DNA from: JBCBSS01 sp039819065
GTDB taxonomy: Bacteria; Bacteroidota; Bacteroidia; Cytophagales; Cyclobacteriaceae
Length of the DNA stretch: 29,446 bases
Assembly: GCA_039819065.1 (NCBI GenBank)
Contig: JBCBSS010000099.1
Coordinates: forward strand, 1-29,446
Reading direction: 5' to 3'
The translations under genes and the position numbers were made by a program. Positions 14,924 to 25,100 of the stretch are shown in pieces. The notes under the pieces are model-generated. The model made no database searches. It saw only the letters and a list, made by a program, of their open reading frames with translations, and was not told where the DNA came from. Each line of letters begins with the position of its first letter. Position 1 is the first letter of the stretch.

Positions 14924-15970
14924 TCATTCTGGAGTACTTTGGAGCTTTACTTGGCCATTTAGGCTCTTTTTGTAGACAGCGGGGGTGCACATTTCGATTT
15001 TGCGAAAGGCTTCAAAGAAGGCTGATTTGGAGCTAAATCCTGCTTCATACCCTATCCCCTCCAAAGACAATTCAGGTCGTGACTGGATCAATTGCTTGGC
15101 TTCTTTCACCCGATGGGTTTTGACATAATGCGCAAAGCCATGTTGGTATGCCTCATTCAAAAGGCGCGAAAGTAAATGTTTGCTCATGCCCGCCATTTCT
15201 GCCAGTTCTTCCAGCTTCAGCCCTTTGCTCATGAAAGGCTTTTCCTTGACCATCAGTTGATCAACCTTTCGCATAAGTTCGGAAGCATTGGTCAATGGTT
15301 GGGCTATGTTTCGCGGTGTCAGTGGCTTGGTGGATAACAGCATTCTACCGGCCAGATAGTAGAAGGAAAGCGAGAAGATCAGCGACCCCCAGATATAGGT
15401 AAAACCAACGAACAAGGCCGCCTGATAGGTCAGCGTTATGAAACACATGGCCACTATGATGGCCAACAGGTATCGGCTATTGCCTTTCTTCGGTTGAGCG
15501 GGTAGAGAGGATTTACTCAGAAGTTTCGCACCATGAATCAGGCCCAAGATCAGAAAGAGCATCCATGTCGCATAAATGCCATAGATGATGTAGCCATTCC
15601 ATACTTCAGGAAATGAACGATAAGGGTATATGATTCCCACTGCAATGATTGCTGTTCCTAACGTCGCTAAAAGTATGAGGTCATTGCGTCGAAACACCTT
15701 ATCTCGGAAGCGCAGCGATTTGAGATAGAGAAAGAATAACGGGCCAATGAATATGCAGGCAGAAAGCCCGATTTGAAGCACCAGCAGGTCAGTATCCCGA
15801 TTGAAGTAATACAAAATCGACTTGCCAATTCTAATACAGATGGCCAATAGCAGCGCCCCAAAATAGCGGTCTGCGGGCAGGCAGTGCTTCCTAAAGAGCA
15901 AGTAGAAGCCCACCAAGGTGCCATTCACCACGCCTAAACTGGCAAATAAAAAGAGTATCTGTTCAGTCAT
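14924..15970 (-). CDS. seven-transmembrane AraC-family transcriptional regulator
   Basis: From the ATG at 15970 (MTEQILFLFASLGVVNG) the product is 348 aa; the frame extends 33 residues further upstream, but that extension is not hydrophobic or family-like. Seven hydrophobic segments fill about residues 1-215, including GTLVGFYLLF, ACIFIGPLFFLYL and WMLFLILGLIHGA. The C-terminal ~95 residues are an AraC-type double helix-turn-helix (LEELAEMAGMSKHLLSRLLN, then GIGYEAGFSSKSAFFEAFRK, ending in TPAVYKK). Such 7TM-AraC fusions are frequent in Bacteroidota and are thought to read a membrane or extracellular signal directly into transcription. The following gene, the PQQ-type dehydrogenase, is 83 bases downstream on the same strand and is a natural target or partner. 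Confidence 0.92.
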   Translation of the reverse strand: MTEQILFLFASLGVVNGTLVGFYLLFRKHCLPADRYFGALLLAICIRIGKSILYYFNRDTDLLVLQIGLSACIFIGPLFFLYLKSLRFRDKVFRRNDLILLATLGTAIIAVGIIYPYRSFPEVWNGYIIYGIYATWMLFLILGLIHGAKLLSKSSLPAQPKKGNSRYLLAIIVAMCFITLTYQAALFVGFTYIWGSLIFSLSFYYLAGRMLLSTKPLTPRNIAQPLTNASELMRKVDQLMVKEKPFMSKGLKLEELAEMAGMSKHLLSRLLNEAYQHGFAHYVKTHRVKEAKQLIQSRPELSLEGIGYEAGFSSKSAFFEAFRKIEMCTPAVYKKSLNGQVKLQSTPE

Positions 15971-16134
15971 AGTATGAGCCTGTGAATATATGCCATTACC
16001 TTGGTATAGCGAAGAACTGGCTTTGCAGGATGCAATTTTCAACAAAAACCACCACCTTCTACCCACCAATCAATGGGTAGAAAGCAGTGGCTTTTATGGT
16101 ACGGTTAGATCTTTATGCTAACCCTTAACCGGAA

Positions 16135-17091
16135 TCAATTGGGCTTAATTGAAAAATCGTAGATCATCTCGCCCTTAAGGTTCACGAACTGACAATAGAC
16201 AGAATCTTTGTTGATGGCTGCAGATACAAAGCCTTGAATGGCCTCAGCGAATTTGGTGTACTCCATGGTACCAGTTGGCCGAACTTCCGAACCAGCTCCA
16301 GAAACGATATGATGCGTAGGCTTACCGTCTGGCTTAATGTGTTGTAAATCATGCTCATGCCCGGCCAGATACATGTCAACATTGTGCTTCGAGAGCAGGG
16401 GCTCCACGTGCGGCCTTACGTAGCTCGTGTCGTCCTTTCGTTTTCCACCGGTGTATAGCGGATGGTGGCCCACCACTATTTTCCAATCGACATCTACGTT
16501 CAAAACCGAGTCCATCCATTGCAATTGGGCAGTGGTATCTTGCGTCAGTACCTGGTGATATTTGGCTTTACGGTGGTATTCATCTTCCAGAGGCGAAGTG
16601 TCAATGAATACGAACCTGGCTGTAGCGCCATCATCGGTGGTTATATCTTTGAGGTAATAGCGGTCTGGCATATTCCACCTTCTGCTGATTTGGCTGTAGT
16701 CAATCTGAGCCTGAATGTTGCCCCTGTAGTCATGATTGCCCAATATGACATACCAATCGCAAAACAGGTGAGTGCCATTGTACACGTTTTCATACGAAGA
16801 TATCCAGTAAGGGTCCTGTACGCTGGCTATGCCGTTATTGTAGAAATTGTCTCCGGTAGAAATGATGAACTCCGGTTCTACCTTTTTGGCTGCCTCGTTC
16901 ATCATATCGGCCAGTTCTTGCTGACCGTATTGACCATTTCTACCCCAATCGCCCAGTACGTAGAAGTGATAGGCATCATTGATCTCAACAAAGTCTTCGG
17001 ATACCTGAAGTGCCTTGGGCTCTTTTTTAGCTTCACACCCTATAAAAAGGCCGGCCAGTAGTGTAAGTATGATATGGTGAAATGATTTCAT
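16135..17091 (-). CDS. lipoprotein metallophosphoesterase of the purple acid phosphatase (TRAP) type
   Basis: A 318-aa predicted lipoprotein (lipobox IGC, Cys19). All five metal-binding blocks of purple/tartrate-resistant acid phosphatases are present in order: GDWG (47-50), GDNFY (80-84, with the metal-ligand Tyr), GNHD (118-121), VVGHH (206-210) and GHEHD (244-248). This family hydrolyses phosphate monoesters with a dinuclear Fe-Fe or Fe-Zn centre. The mature protein is membrane-anchored, in the periplasm or at the surface. It lies 88 bases downstream of the TonB-dependent receptor gene on the same strand, so a joint role in releasing phosphate and importing the product or a phosphorylated substrate is reasonable. 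The natural substrate cannot be read from the sequence. Confidence 0.93.
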   Translation of the reverse strand: MKSFHHIILTLLAGLFIGCEAKKEPKALQVSEDFVEINDAYHFYVLGDWGRNGQYGQQELADMMNEAAKKVEPEFIISTGDNFYNNGIASVQDPYWISSYENVYNGTHLFCDWYVILGNHDYRGNIQAQIDYSQISRRWNMPDRYYLKDITTDDGATARFVFIDTSPLEDEYHRKAKYHQVLTQDTTAQLQWMDSVLNVDVDWKIVVGHHPLYTGGKRKDDTSYVRPHVEPLLSKHNVDMYLAGHEHDLQHIKPDGKPTHHIVSGAGSEVRPTGTMEYTKFAEAIQGFVSAAINKDSVYCQFVNLKGEMIYDFSIKPN

Positions 17092-17116
17092 AAGTAGTAT
17101 TTAAAGTGGGAAATCA

Positions 17117-17152
17117 GGAAAGACAGTGAGCATTAAAACGCTTTGTCTTTCC
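17117..17152 (-). promoter_or_regulatory. intercistronic hairpin between receptor and phosphatase genes
   Basis: GGAAAGACA (17117-17125) pairs with TGTCTTTCC (17144-17152) in a perfect 9-bp stem; the loop contains further AGC/GCT pairing. No T-run follows on the minus strand, so it is more likely a processing, stability or partial-attenuation element than a full terminator. Confidence 0.5.
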
Positions 17153-17179
17153 CGTTATATGATTTAACAATTGTCCGGA

Positions 17180-19999
17180 TTAATAAAACATGTCGAATTT
17201 GACCCCAAAATTGTAGCGCGAACTGTAGAATTCCTCCTGCATGGTTCTATCAGAAATACCCTGATAGTAGCGCAATGGCTGGTTAGTTAGGTTAATCGCT
17301 TCTCCAAAGATTCTCCAGTTGGGCTTGATCGCATAAGAGGCATTGAAATCGACAAAAGTCTGTTTGTCATAATAGCGGTCGCTAAAGGCATCTCCTCCTA
17401 CTTCATCGATGTAATCAGAAGAGAAGTTGATAGAAGCCCTTAGCACCAACTTCTTGGTTTCAAAGGAAAGTGATGCGTTGAACAAGTGGTCTGCTGAACC
17501 GGGCAAATCCAAGTCGTTTCTGAGGTCACCGTCTTCGTTAGCTACGCCTGCTGCGGTAGAATTGGTGTACGTATAGTTGGCGTAGATGCCGAATCCTTTG
17601 AGTGCTCCCGGTAGAAAATCAAGTTGTCTTTGGATGGCCACTTCTACACCATTGATGGTCGCGTCACCTCCATTGAATGGCTGGAAAACATCAAAGTCTT
17701 CGCCATTAATAACAACTTCCCCCACTCCGGTATAAATGAAGTCATCGATGGATTTGTTGAAATAACCTAAGGACACAAAACCGATAGACTTGAAGTAATT
17801 CTCAACCGAGATATCAAAGTTAGTAGAGGTAGTTGGGTCTAAGTCAGGGTTACCACGGAAAAGCTCTTCGTCTTCTACCCTTCTATCTTCAAATGGCACT
17901 AAATCAAAGTAGTTGGGTCTCGCTAATGTATTAGACCATGCCACTCTGACCAGGAAGTTATCGGTCAAGCTGTATTTCAAGTGAACACCCGGCAAGAAGT
18001 TAGTGTAGTTCTGAGAAGCAGTAATCTCTCTGATGAGGTCTTCCTCGTTTTCTACCTCATTACCTGTATACTCAATGGAAGTCGTTTCTATTCTAGCTCC
18101 TACCAACGCGGTAAGCTTATCCGATAAATCATAAGTAAGCATGGCATAACCACCGTAGATTTCTTCATCAGCAGTGAAGTTTTGAGCGAGATATTCATCA
18201 GGCTTGTCTTCTATTTCAAACCTACCTTCATTCATAAGGTCTAAACCACCTAACCACTCCGGTGAAGCGTAGCTGCCTGCATCATATTGTGAGCCAGGGA
18301 AGAAATCAGGGTCAGTCTTATCGATCTGTGGCACCTGATCTAAGCTTTCAAATTCGTCATTCAAGAAAGAAAACTCGAAAAAGTTATTCTCTCTGACCTT
18401 CTTTTTCGTCCTCATTCTGGCACCGATCTGGACGATACCCTTAGTATTGACCGGAATCTGTAAGTCGATTCTACTGTTGAAATCCCTTTCGTAGGTCTCT
18501 TGGTTTTCCTCGGTCAGTTCATCCAACTCGAAAAGAGAAAGGTCTTGTACAGAAGCATCATTCCCTGATAGTGAAAAGCCATCACCTGGCGCAGGCGTGA
18601 AGAACGGTCTTCGGAGGTCGTTAAGGTTCTGGAAGAATAGAATGCCTTGTGCCTCGTCTTCGCCGTTCACCTCAATTTCTGGCTCGGCTGTATACTGCGC
18701 ATAACGCTCATTAGGCCTGCTTTCCGAAGCCCTGGCCCAGGCACCCGACCAAGTCAGTTTCATATTACCTAACAGGTGGTCACCATCAAATGACACTGTT
18801 CTAACACGCTGGTCTTCCAACCTTCTGTTGTCGATGCGGTCATTACCAATTCCGCCCTTGGTTTGTCTTTCTATCTTTTCTACAAATGACGTTCCTGACT
18901 CGTCAGGCTCGCCAATATCACCCATCACCAGTCGGTATCTATTTTCCCAATCATCGCGGTGGTTGTACATGCCGTTTACGCGTATTTTGTGCGAGGTATT
19001 GAATTTATAATCCAGCCCCAGCGACACACTTCTTCTGATTCTTTGGATATCATACGTTCTGATCTGGAATTCCTCCACATAAGCTGGTATGTTATCACCT
19101 TCAGTCCATTCTGCTTCAATATTCTCAGAACCAAATTGGTGATCGTTGTAAGAACCACTGAGTACCACACCAAACTTATCATTGATGAATCGGTTGCTCA
19201 ACACCAGTGCGCCTGTCCAGATCGGCTCCTGGCTTTGGGCATTATAACCGCTGGCCAATGTGGTCGATATTCTAGAACCGGAAGGTGCAGATCGAGTGAC
19301 CAAATTCACTGAACCGCCAATGGCGTCAGCATCCATATCGGGCGTCACTGCTTTGTTCACCTCAATGGTTTGGATCATATCGGCCGGGATGAGATCGAGC
19401 TGAATGTTACGGTTGTCTCCTTCGGCAGAAGGCACGCGGTTGCCATTGATCATCACAGAGTTTAACTGTGGCTGTAATCCCCTGATGACAATGTTTCTGG
19501 CCTCACCCTGGTCACCCTGGATGGTGATACCGGGTATCCTCTTGGCGGCGTCACCGATGTTGGCATCCGGGAATCTACCGATCTGATCAGCTGCCACCAC
19601 ATTGGTCACGTTGATGTTATTCTTTTGCTTGTTGATGGCCTTGGCTTGTCCTTTGAGTCGGTCTCCTAGAATGATCACCTCGTCTCCTACAACCGCTCCA
19701 GGCTCCATTTGAAAGGACAACTCATTTACGCCAGTTACGATTTCTCGTTCTTCTTCTATCCCCTTATATCCAATGAAGGATATCTTGATCTGATGGTTGC
19801 CGGCGGGTACGTTATATATCGTAAATAGGCCATCACTATTGGTGATACCCCCGGTCTGTTGCAAGTCAGCAATTTGTACTGTAGCACCTGGCATAGCCAG
19901 TCCGTTTTCGTCAACTACGCTTCCTACTACAGTCGCATTCTGTGAGAATGCTACCATAGAACAGGCAAGCAAGAGTAAGGTCAGGTAAAAGTGTTTCAT
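17180..19999 (-). CDS. TonB-dependent outer-membrane receptor (Caulobacter/Xanthomonas-type) with carboxypeptidase-regulatory domain
   Basis: A 939-aa outer-membrane receptor. The signal peptide is about 1-19 (ends VAFSQ). Residues ~24-105 are the Bacteroidota carboxypeptidase-regulatory-like extension (VVGSVVDENGLAMPGATVQI). The plug (~120-235) carries RIPGITIQGDQGEARNIVIR, then SVMINGNRVPS and DADAIGGSVNLVTRSAP, the signature of the TIGR01782-type receptors. The rest is a 22-strand barrel by family, ending in an aromatic C-terminus (KFDMFY). No SusD partner lies next to it, so it is not a SusCD pair. The receptor imports an unknown ligand across the outer membrane with TonB energy. It is followed by the acid phosphatase gene and preceded, 148 bases away, by the TPR/LuxR regulator gene, suggesting phosphate-ester or organic-phosphate uptake. 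Confidence 0.95.
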   Translation of the reverse strand: MKHFYLTLLLLACSMVAFSQNATVVGSVVDENGLAMPGATVQIADLQQTGGITNSDGLFTIYNVPAGNHQIKISFIGYKGIEEEREIVTGVNELSFQMEPGAVVGDEVIILGDRLKGQAKAINKQKNNINVTNVVAADQIGRFPDANIGDAAKRIPGITIQGDQGEARNIVIRGLQPQLNSVMINGNRVPSAEGDNRNIQLDLIPADMIQTIEVNKAVTPDMDADAIGGSVNLVTRSAPSGSRISTTLASGYNAQSQEPIWTGALVLSNRFINDKFGVVLSGSYNDHQFGSENIEAEWTEGDNIPAYVEEFQIRTYDIQRIRRSVSLGLDYKFNTSHKIRVNGMYNHRDDWENRYRLVMGDIGEPDESGTSFVEKIERQTKGGIGNDRIDNRRLEDQRVRTVSFDGDHLLGNMKLTWSGAWARASESRPNERYAQYTAEPEIEVNGEDEAQGILFFQNLNDLRRPFFTPAPGDGFSLSGNDASVQDLSLFELDELTEENQETYERDFNSRIDLQIPVNTKGIVQIGARMRTKKKVRENNFFEFSFLNDEFESLDQVPQIDKTDPDFFPGSQYDAGSYASPEWLGGLDLMNEGRFEIEDKPDEYLAQNFTADEEIYGGYAMLTYDLSDKLTALVGARIETTSIEYTGNEVENEEDLIREITASQNYTNFLPGVHLKYSLTDNFLVRVAWSNTLARPNYFDLVPFEDRRVEDEELFRGNPDLDPTTSTNFDISVENYFKSIGFVSLGYFNKSIDDFIYTGVGEVVINGEDFDVFQPFNGGDATINGVEVAIQRQLDFLPGALKGFGIYANYTYTNSTAAGVANEDGDLRNDLDLPGSADHLFNASLSFETKKLVLRASINFSSDYIDEVGGDAFSDRYYDKQTFVDFNASYAIKPNWRIFGEAINLTNQPLRYYQGISDRTMQEEFYSSRYNFGVKFDMFY

Positions 20000-20147
20000 C
20001 GGTAATTGTTAGGTTTTGAATTTTGACCAAATGAAACATTGGGATGTTAACTGGATATTAAAAGCCATGAACAAAAAGGCAACAAGGTGACAAAATCACG
20101 TAAACAAAAAAGCAACAAAGAATCATTACTCATTGAATATCAATCAC

Positions 20148-21803
20148 TTATCCAATATTGATAATAAAGCTGTATAAATTCCCTCCTTTGGCGATACCGA
20201 GCTTTTTGCGAAGTCTGTATCGCGAAATCCTCAAGCTGTCCTGCGAGATCCCCATGATGGCGGCAATGTCCTGAGAGTTCAAGTTGAGTCGGATCATGGC
20301 ACATAGTCTGACTTCGGCTGAGGTGAGGCTGGGAAATTGCTTTCTCAATTCGTTGAAGAATTCCTGATGGACATTCTGAAAGACCGATTCGAACTCCTGC
20401 CAGTCATCGTCCAGGTTGAAGTTATAATCGATCGACCTTCTGATCTTCTTGACTCTCTTTTGCAACTCTTCAGGTTTCAGCTTGTCGACACCTTTGAGTT
20501 CGTTCCTCAAGCCATCCAGAAACTCATTCTTTCTAATAATCTGTAGTGCATTGGTGGTCAGTTCTCTTCGCTGGTTATCTATTTCCTGTTGCAGCTTTTC
20601 CTCGTGCAAATGATTATATTCCAGTTCAGTCTTGAGCTTTTCTTCATTGGCATGAATCAAGTCTTTCTCGGCTTCAAATAGGGCCCGGTTCTTTCTGATG
20701 CGCACCCGTTGTTGGTAGAAAACCAGTACCGCCATCAGTGAGATCATCAAGGCTCCGGTCATCAAAGCGGTTCTATAGGTTCTGTCTATTTTTCGGTCTT
20801 TTTCTAGTATGTCGATCTGCTGCTCTTTTTGTGCCACCTCGTAGATTGCTCGTGTATCAGCGATTTCCATAGCTATTTCCCGGTTATAGATCTCACCGTT
20901 GATTTCATAGCAAGAATCGAGGTAGAGATAAGCTTGCTCAAATTCCTCCATTTCCAAGAGCGTCTTTCCGATATCCCGGTAAGCACTTCTCATTTGATAG
21001 ATCTGTTCCTGACTTTTTGCCCTTTCCAGCACCTCCGCGGTGGTGGCCAAAGCCTCCTGATACTTTCCCGTCTTTCGGTAGATATCCCCGACATTATTGA
21101 GGTTGACCAAGGCTTCCGTCTCGTTACCGATGAGGCTATTGATGGTGTAGGCGCTTTCAAAATTGATCAGGGCCTCGTCGAAGAGATTCGTATCTTCTTT
21201 GATACTGCCAATGTTGTCATATATCTGGGCCAGCCCGGCACTATCAGCCAATTCCTGGTAGATCTTTAGCGCTTCCAGTTGGTATGCAATGGCGCTATCA
21301 TACTTGGCTTCTTTTTCGAGAAAGTGACCTATGTAGCCGTATGTCTCCGCCAGACCGGTCTTATCGCCAATGGATTCGAAGCTCTGTTTAGCCAGTCGGT
21401 AATAGTTCAGCGCTAGTGCAGGCTGCTGACTGTATTGATAAACCTTACCCAGTAAGTCATACGTTCTACCCAAAGCCGCCACATCGTTTTCTACCTTGAA
21501 AACCTCCATGGCCTCGATGAGGTACGCATTAGCCTTGTCGAAATCTCCCTTGGTGTAGGATATCTTTCCGAGCAGAAAATTACTCTGAGCGATGGCCGTA
21601 TTCAATTCTTTCTGCTGTGATAACCTAAGCGCTCTTTGTGCATAGAATAAGGCCGAATCGATCTTACTGGAGGTAAAAGCCTCCGATTTTTGAAGCAGTT
21701 GCTCGATGTCCGTAGTTAGTAACGCATGCGAGTTGGGCTCATCAGCATGACGACAAGACCAAAGCATTAAGAGTGGAATAATGAATATGAGCCCCCTTTT
21801 CAT
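20148..21803 (-). CDS. membrane-spanning TPR/LuxR-type transcriptional regulator
   Basis: From the ATG at 21803 (MKRGLIF) the product is 551 aa; a TTG two codons upstream is less likely. A hydrophobic N-terminus ends in a lipobox-like LWSC (Cys17). TPR units fill about 30-310 (ALGRTYDLLGKVYQYS, GLAQIYDNIGSIKED, EALVNLNNVGDIYRKTGKY). One membrane helix follows (about 345-363), then a long coiled coil (365-450), and a LuxR-type helix-turn-helix at the end (about 491-541: LTSAEVRLCAMIRLNLNSQD, then SQDSLRISRYRLRKKLGI). The layout puts the TPRs outside and the DNA-binding domain in the cytoplasm, making it a one-protein signal transducer. It lies immediately upstream of and codirectional with the TonB-dependent receptor gene, a likely target. 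Confidence 0.9.
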   Translation of the reverse strand: MKRGLIFIIPLLMLWSCRHADEPNSHALLTTDIEQLLQKSEAFTSSKIDSALFYAQRALRLSQQKELNTAIAQSNFLLGKISYTKGDFDKANAYLIEAMEVFKVENDVAALGRTYDLLGKVYQYSQQPALALNYYRLAKQSFESIGDKTGLAETYGYIGHFLEKEAKYDSAIAYQLEALKIYQELADSAGLAQIYDNIGSIKEDTNLFDEALINFESAYTINSLIGNETEALVNLNNVGDIYRKTGKYQEALATTAEVLERAKSQEQIYQMRSAYRDIGKTLLEMEEFEQAYLYLDSCYEINGEIYNREIAMEIADTRAIYEVAQKEQQIDILEKDRKIDRTYRTALMTGALMISLMAVLVFYQQRVRIRKNRALFEAEKDLIHANEEKLKTELEYNHLHEEKLQQEIDNQRRELTTNALQIIRKNEFLDGLRNELKGVDKLKPEELQKRVKKIRRSIDYNFNLDDDWQEFESVFQNVHQEFFNELRKQFPSLTSAEVRLCAMIRLNLNSQDIAAIMGISQDSLRISRYRLRKKLGIAKGGNLYSFIINIG

Positions 21804-21946
21804 TTCCAAAAAATGAAACCAAAGAAGCAGAAAATATCCTTGAGTTGGATACTGTTAACTACGAATTAATAATTCTAAAACATAGGCTTAATTTGACCAT
21901 CTAATGGATTACTATGAGTGTTAGAAAAATGACCGGATTTTAAATG

Positions 21947-22053
21947 ACCTCACCCATTTTCTTGAGTTGGTCAACAGCTGGCCGCAATACTCTCTCCTTG
22001 AGGAGAGGATGGCACAAATCTGTGCTTACTCTACGGTAATAATTGGGTGAGGT
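21947..22053. repeat. cloverleaf-like intergenic repeat
   Basis: Ends ACCTCACCCA (21947-21956) and TGGGTGAGGT (22044-22053) pair perfectly over 10 bp. Inside are a 6-bp hairpin (CTCTCC 21992-21997 with GGAGAG 22002-22007) and a 5-bp hairpin (GCACA 22012-22016 with TGTGC 22021-22025). It resembles the CCTCACCC...GGGTGAGG intergenic repeats I recall from other Bacteroidota. Together with the hairpin at 22080-22113 it fills most of the 323-base gap between 21804 and 22126. Confidence 0.7.
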
Positions 22054-22079
22054 AAAACCCACTATCGGGCTTGGCAAGA

Positions 22080-22113
22080 AGTAACGAGGTTACTTTGGAG
22101 TAACCTCGTTACT
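22080..22113 (-). terminator. nested palindromic hairpin, copy 2, probable terminator of the STAND gene
   Basis: AGTAACGAGGTTACT (22080-22094) and AGTAACCTCGTTACT (22099-22113) form a perfect 15-bp stem with a TTGG loop, starting 13 bases past the stop of the gene at 22127. On the minus strand it is followed by TTCTTG, a weak T-tract. It is the same repeat as at 12630-12662, so termination may be a secondary use. Confidence 0.6.
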
Positions 22114-22126
22114 CTTTGCTCCAAAG

Positions 22127-25100
22127 CTATTCACTCTCACCACCAGAAACCTCCTCCCCTTCATCTGGATCAATTTCCACCTCCGGCATAGGCTCGAACT
22201 TTGAAGGATCAAAAGGAGGCATTTCCGGTTCTGCTGCCCCAAGTTCCTTCAATAAGCGTTTGGCATTCTCTAAGCCATAATGATAAGCATAAGGTGGCCC
22301 ATCACACCAGGCTTTTTGATAGGCTTCTGAGGCAGAGGAAATAGCCGCTTCTTTATTCTCTGCATCCATTTCGATTTGCGCCAGCACATTGAGCGCATCA
22401 GCATGAAAGATTGGATAAGGGCCATGCTCAGCATGATCCCAAACATCATCCAGTTGTTCCCTTGCTTTCTCTATTTCGTTTTGTTTGAGATAAAACTCAG
22501 CCAGCGCGATTAGAATTTGAAGTTCCTCTTCAACGGCTTGTATGGCTCGAACACGCTTTAATGCATGGTGTAAACGTTCATCGGCTGTATTAAGATCATT
22601 TAAACGTAGAGCGGATAAACCTTGAAAATAGGCCGCTCTTATAAAATCTCCTTCAAGCCGCATATGCTTTGCTAATTCCCAGGCCTCATCGGCTGACGCT
22701 TTTGCCAAATGGTATTCACCATTTAGCATTAAAGCTTGAGATAGGAAGACCTTACCAATACATTCATTTTGTTTGCTCCTTACCTTTTCAGCAAAACTAA
22801 TTCTTACTTTTAATGCCTTTTTTGCATCATCGTAGACTCCCTTGTCTATCTGTACTCTTCCCAATGACCCTAAGTTACTGAACTCTGGATAATGCCCTTC
22901 AATTTCTCTTGCAAGTATTAAGCCCTTCTTTGAAAGAACCTCTGCTCTAAATAGTTGACCTAGCGACCTTAATGCCCTTGACACATTCGATGAATTAATC
23001 GCTAGACTCATTTTATTGTCAATAGCTAACACCATTCCATTTACGCGTTCAAAAAGTGAAATAGCTTTACCAGGTAGTCCGTAAAATTCATATCCTATTG
23101 CAAGGGCTCCGATTGCCCAAGATTGACCTGCTTCTGATGATACGGCTGGCAATTGCTCAATGCCATCCACAAACAATCGCTCCAATAGTTCTACTCTTAA
23201 ATGATTGGCACTTAGGCGAAAATGGGTTGCTTCATTTAGCCTACCATAAAAAACATCACAAGCCTCATCGTACAATTTCATTTCAACCAAGGAATTATAC
23301 AATTCAATAGCTGGCCGCAAATCTTCAATGCTTTCAACCTGTGTTAAATCCTCAATAATAGGCATGGCTTCAAAATGATTTCTGAGAGAGCCATGAATCT
23401 CATATTGCTTATTCTCGTCCAAATTATGCCATACCACGCCTCTCACTATAGGATGTAAATCATAGCGATTGGAACGACGATCCCATCCTAGCAAGCCTTT
23501 ATCTTCCAGGGTCGTCAGCGCCTGATCTAGTGCCGCTTCAGAAGAAAAAATAGGATCGGTTGCTGCTGCTTCTTGCTCTTTTTTTAACAGAAGTGCCTTT
23601 AAGGTCATCATACTGGCTGGCATGCGGAATCCGGCGATCACTTGAAGAGTGCGCAATTCGGCATTGGACAACCCTTTTAAGGCATAAGACAACACATGCG
23701 ATTGGACTTGTACTAATGGTAAGCCAAATACATTAAATTCTGGGTTCGCTTTTCGCCAGGCATCAAAGTCGCCAGGAGCAGTTCTGAATTCGGCCACTTC
23801 AGAAGCTAGCAATTGGAGTAGTAAAGGGTGTTTGTCAAAGCTGCGAAATACAGGCAAAGTTTCCTCCCGGGAACCTTTAGCGCCATAAGCCCTCCAAAGC
23901 TCCAAGGCATCCTGATCGCTTAAGCCTGGCAGGAAAAGAGCAAAGCACCTGGGGTAAGGCTGACCAACACGAGTCTGCAAATCGGCTGGAAAGAGTCGTG
24001 TGCTCACTAAAATTTTACTCTTTTGAACTTGATTTAATTTACGAAGAAAATGACCAATTCTGGCATCGGTGGTCCTTCTCAGTCGATGCTTGCCCACAAA
24101 TGATTTGGCACCGCTTTCCGGTAAACCAACTGTACCAGCTATCCAATTGGCGGTTTCATCATCCAATGCAGTATCATCATCTAAAAAGGCGGCATCTTGC
24201 CTAGCATAGGCAACCAGAATCCTTTCCAATCCATCCAGAACGATGAGATAAGGATGGTTGTCGAGGATTTGAAATAATGTGTCCTGTTGTTCCGGTGCTG
24301 ACAATCGTTTTACCTGTTCCAAGGGTCTTTCAGAAACATAGGCCAGTGTCTTGGTAATGAAATTGTCAAAAGTGGCATCGGTTTCATAAAAACTCCACCA
24401 AACCCGACCCGCCCACTCTTTTTCCTGCAGAGCAATCTGATTGAACCAATGCCAGGTAAGGGCAGATTTGCCCATCCCTCCTATGGCTACAATGTTGAAA
24501 ATAGATATGGCTTCATATTTTGGCTTGGTTACCCAATCGGTGAGCATTTCTAATTCCTTCTTTCTACCGATTAATCCTTTTACCTGAAGTAAGGTGTAGG
24601 GGTGCGCTACAAATGGCTCAGGTTTTGTTGGTACTACAGAAGTGTGATGCAGGCTTTTTGCCCATGCTTTCCCTTGGTCTGTTTTCTCCTCTTTAACCCT
24701 ATCGAGTTGTTTTTTCACTTCCTCCAAACTGTCAACAACCAACCCCCTTAGATCCTTTGGGCTTTCGAAAAAGCCAGCGACTCTATCTGTTTTAAGTTTG
24801 TCTTTTAGCTTTTCAAGCTGTTCAGCAGCTTTTCCCTTGTCAAAATCTTTGGGTTTGACAGGGACTTCATCGTCGATGATAAATATCAAAATCGGAATCG
24901 CTCGCTCTACCGCTCGGTTATATTCCATCTCAGTGATGGAAATGTCATGGCCGTTAGGAGTGTATCCATACCGATGAGCGAATATCCCAATATAGATGTC
25001 GGATTTATCCACCATTTCCAAAGAAGCTTCAATCGCATCTGCATCCAAGGCTGGCAGATGTTCCATCATGTTGGGGAAGGTATCAGCCCGAAGGCAGGCA

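Noticed and set aside
16059..16080. CTACCCA/TGGGTAG dyad upstream of the 7TM-AraC gene
   Set aside because: Seven base pairs around an 8-base spacer about 90 bases before the ATG; could be an operator but there is nothing further to support it.
16103..16123. GGTTAG/CTAACC hairpin after the phosphatase gene
   Set aside because: Only 6 bp with a 9-base loop and no T-tract on the minus strand; not convincing as a terminator.
16462..17061. 199-residue plus-strand reading frame
   Set aside because: Antisense to the acid phosphatase, whose five metal motifs leave no doubt about the coding strand.
20087..20099. GTGA-N5-TCAC dyad upstream of the TonB-dependent receptor
   Set aside because: Resembles a CRP/FNR site, but the spacer is 5 bases instead of 6 and flanking bases do not match; too weak.
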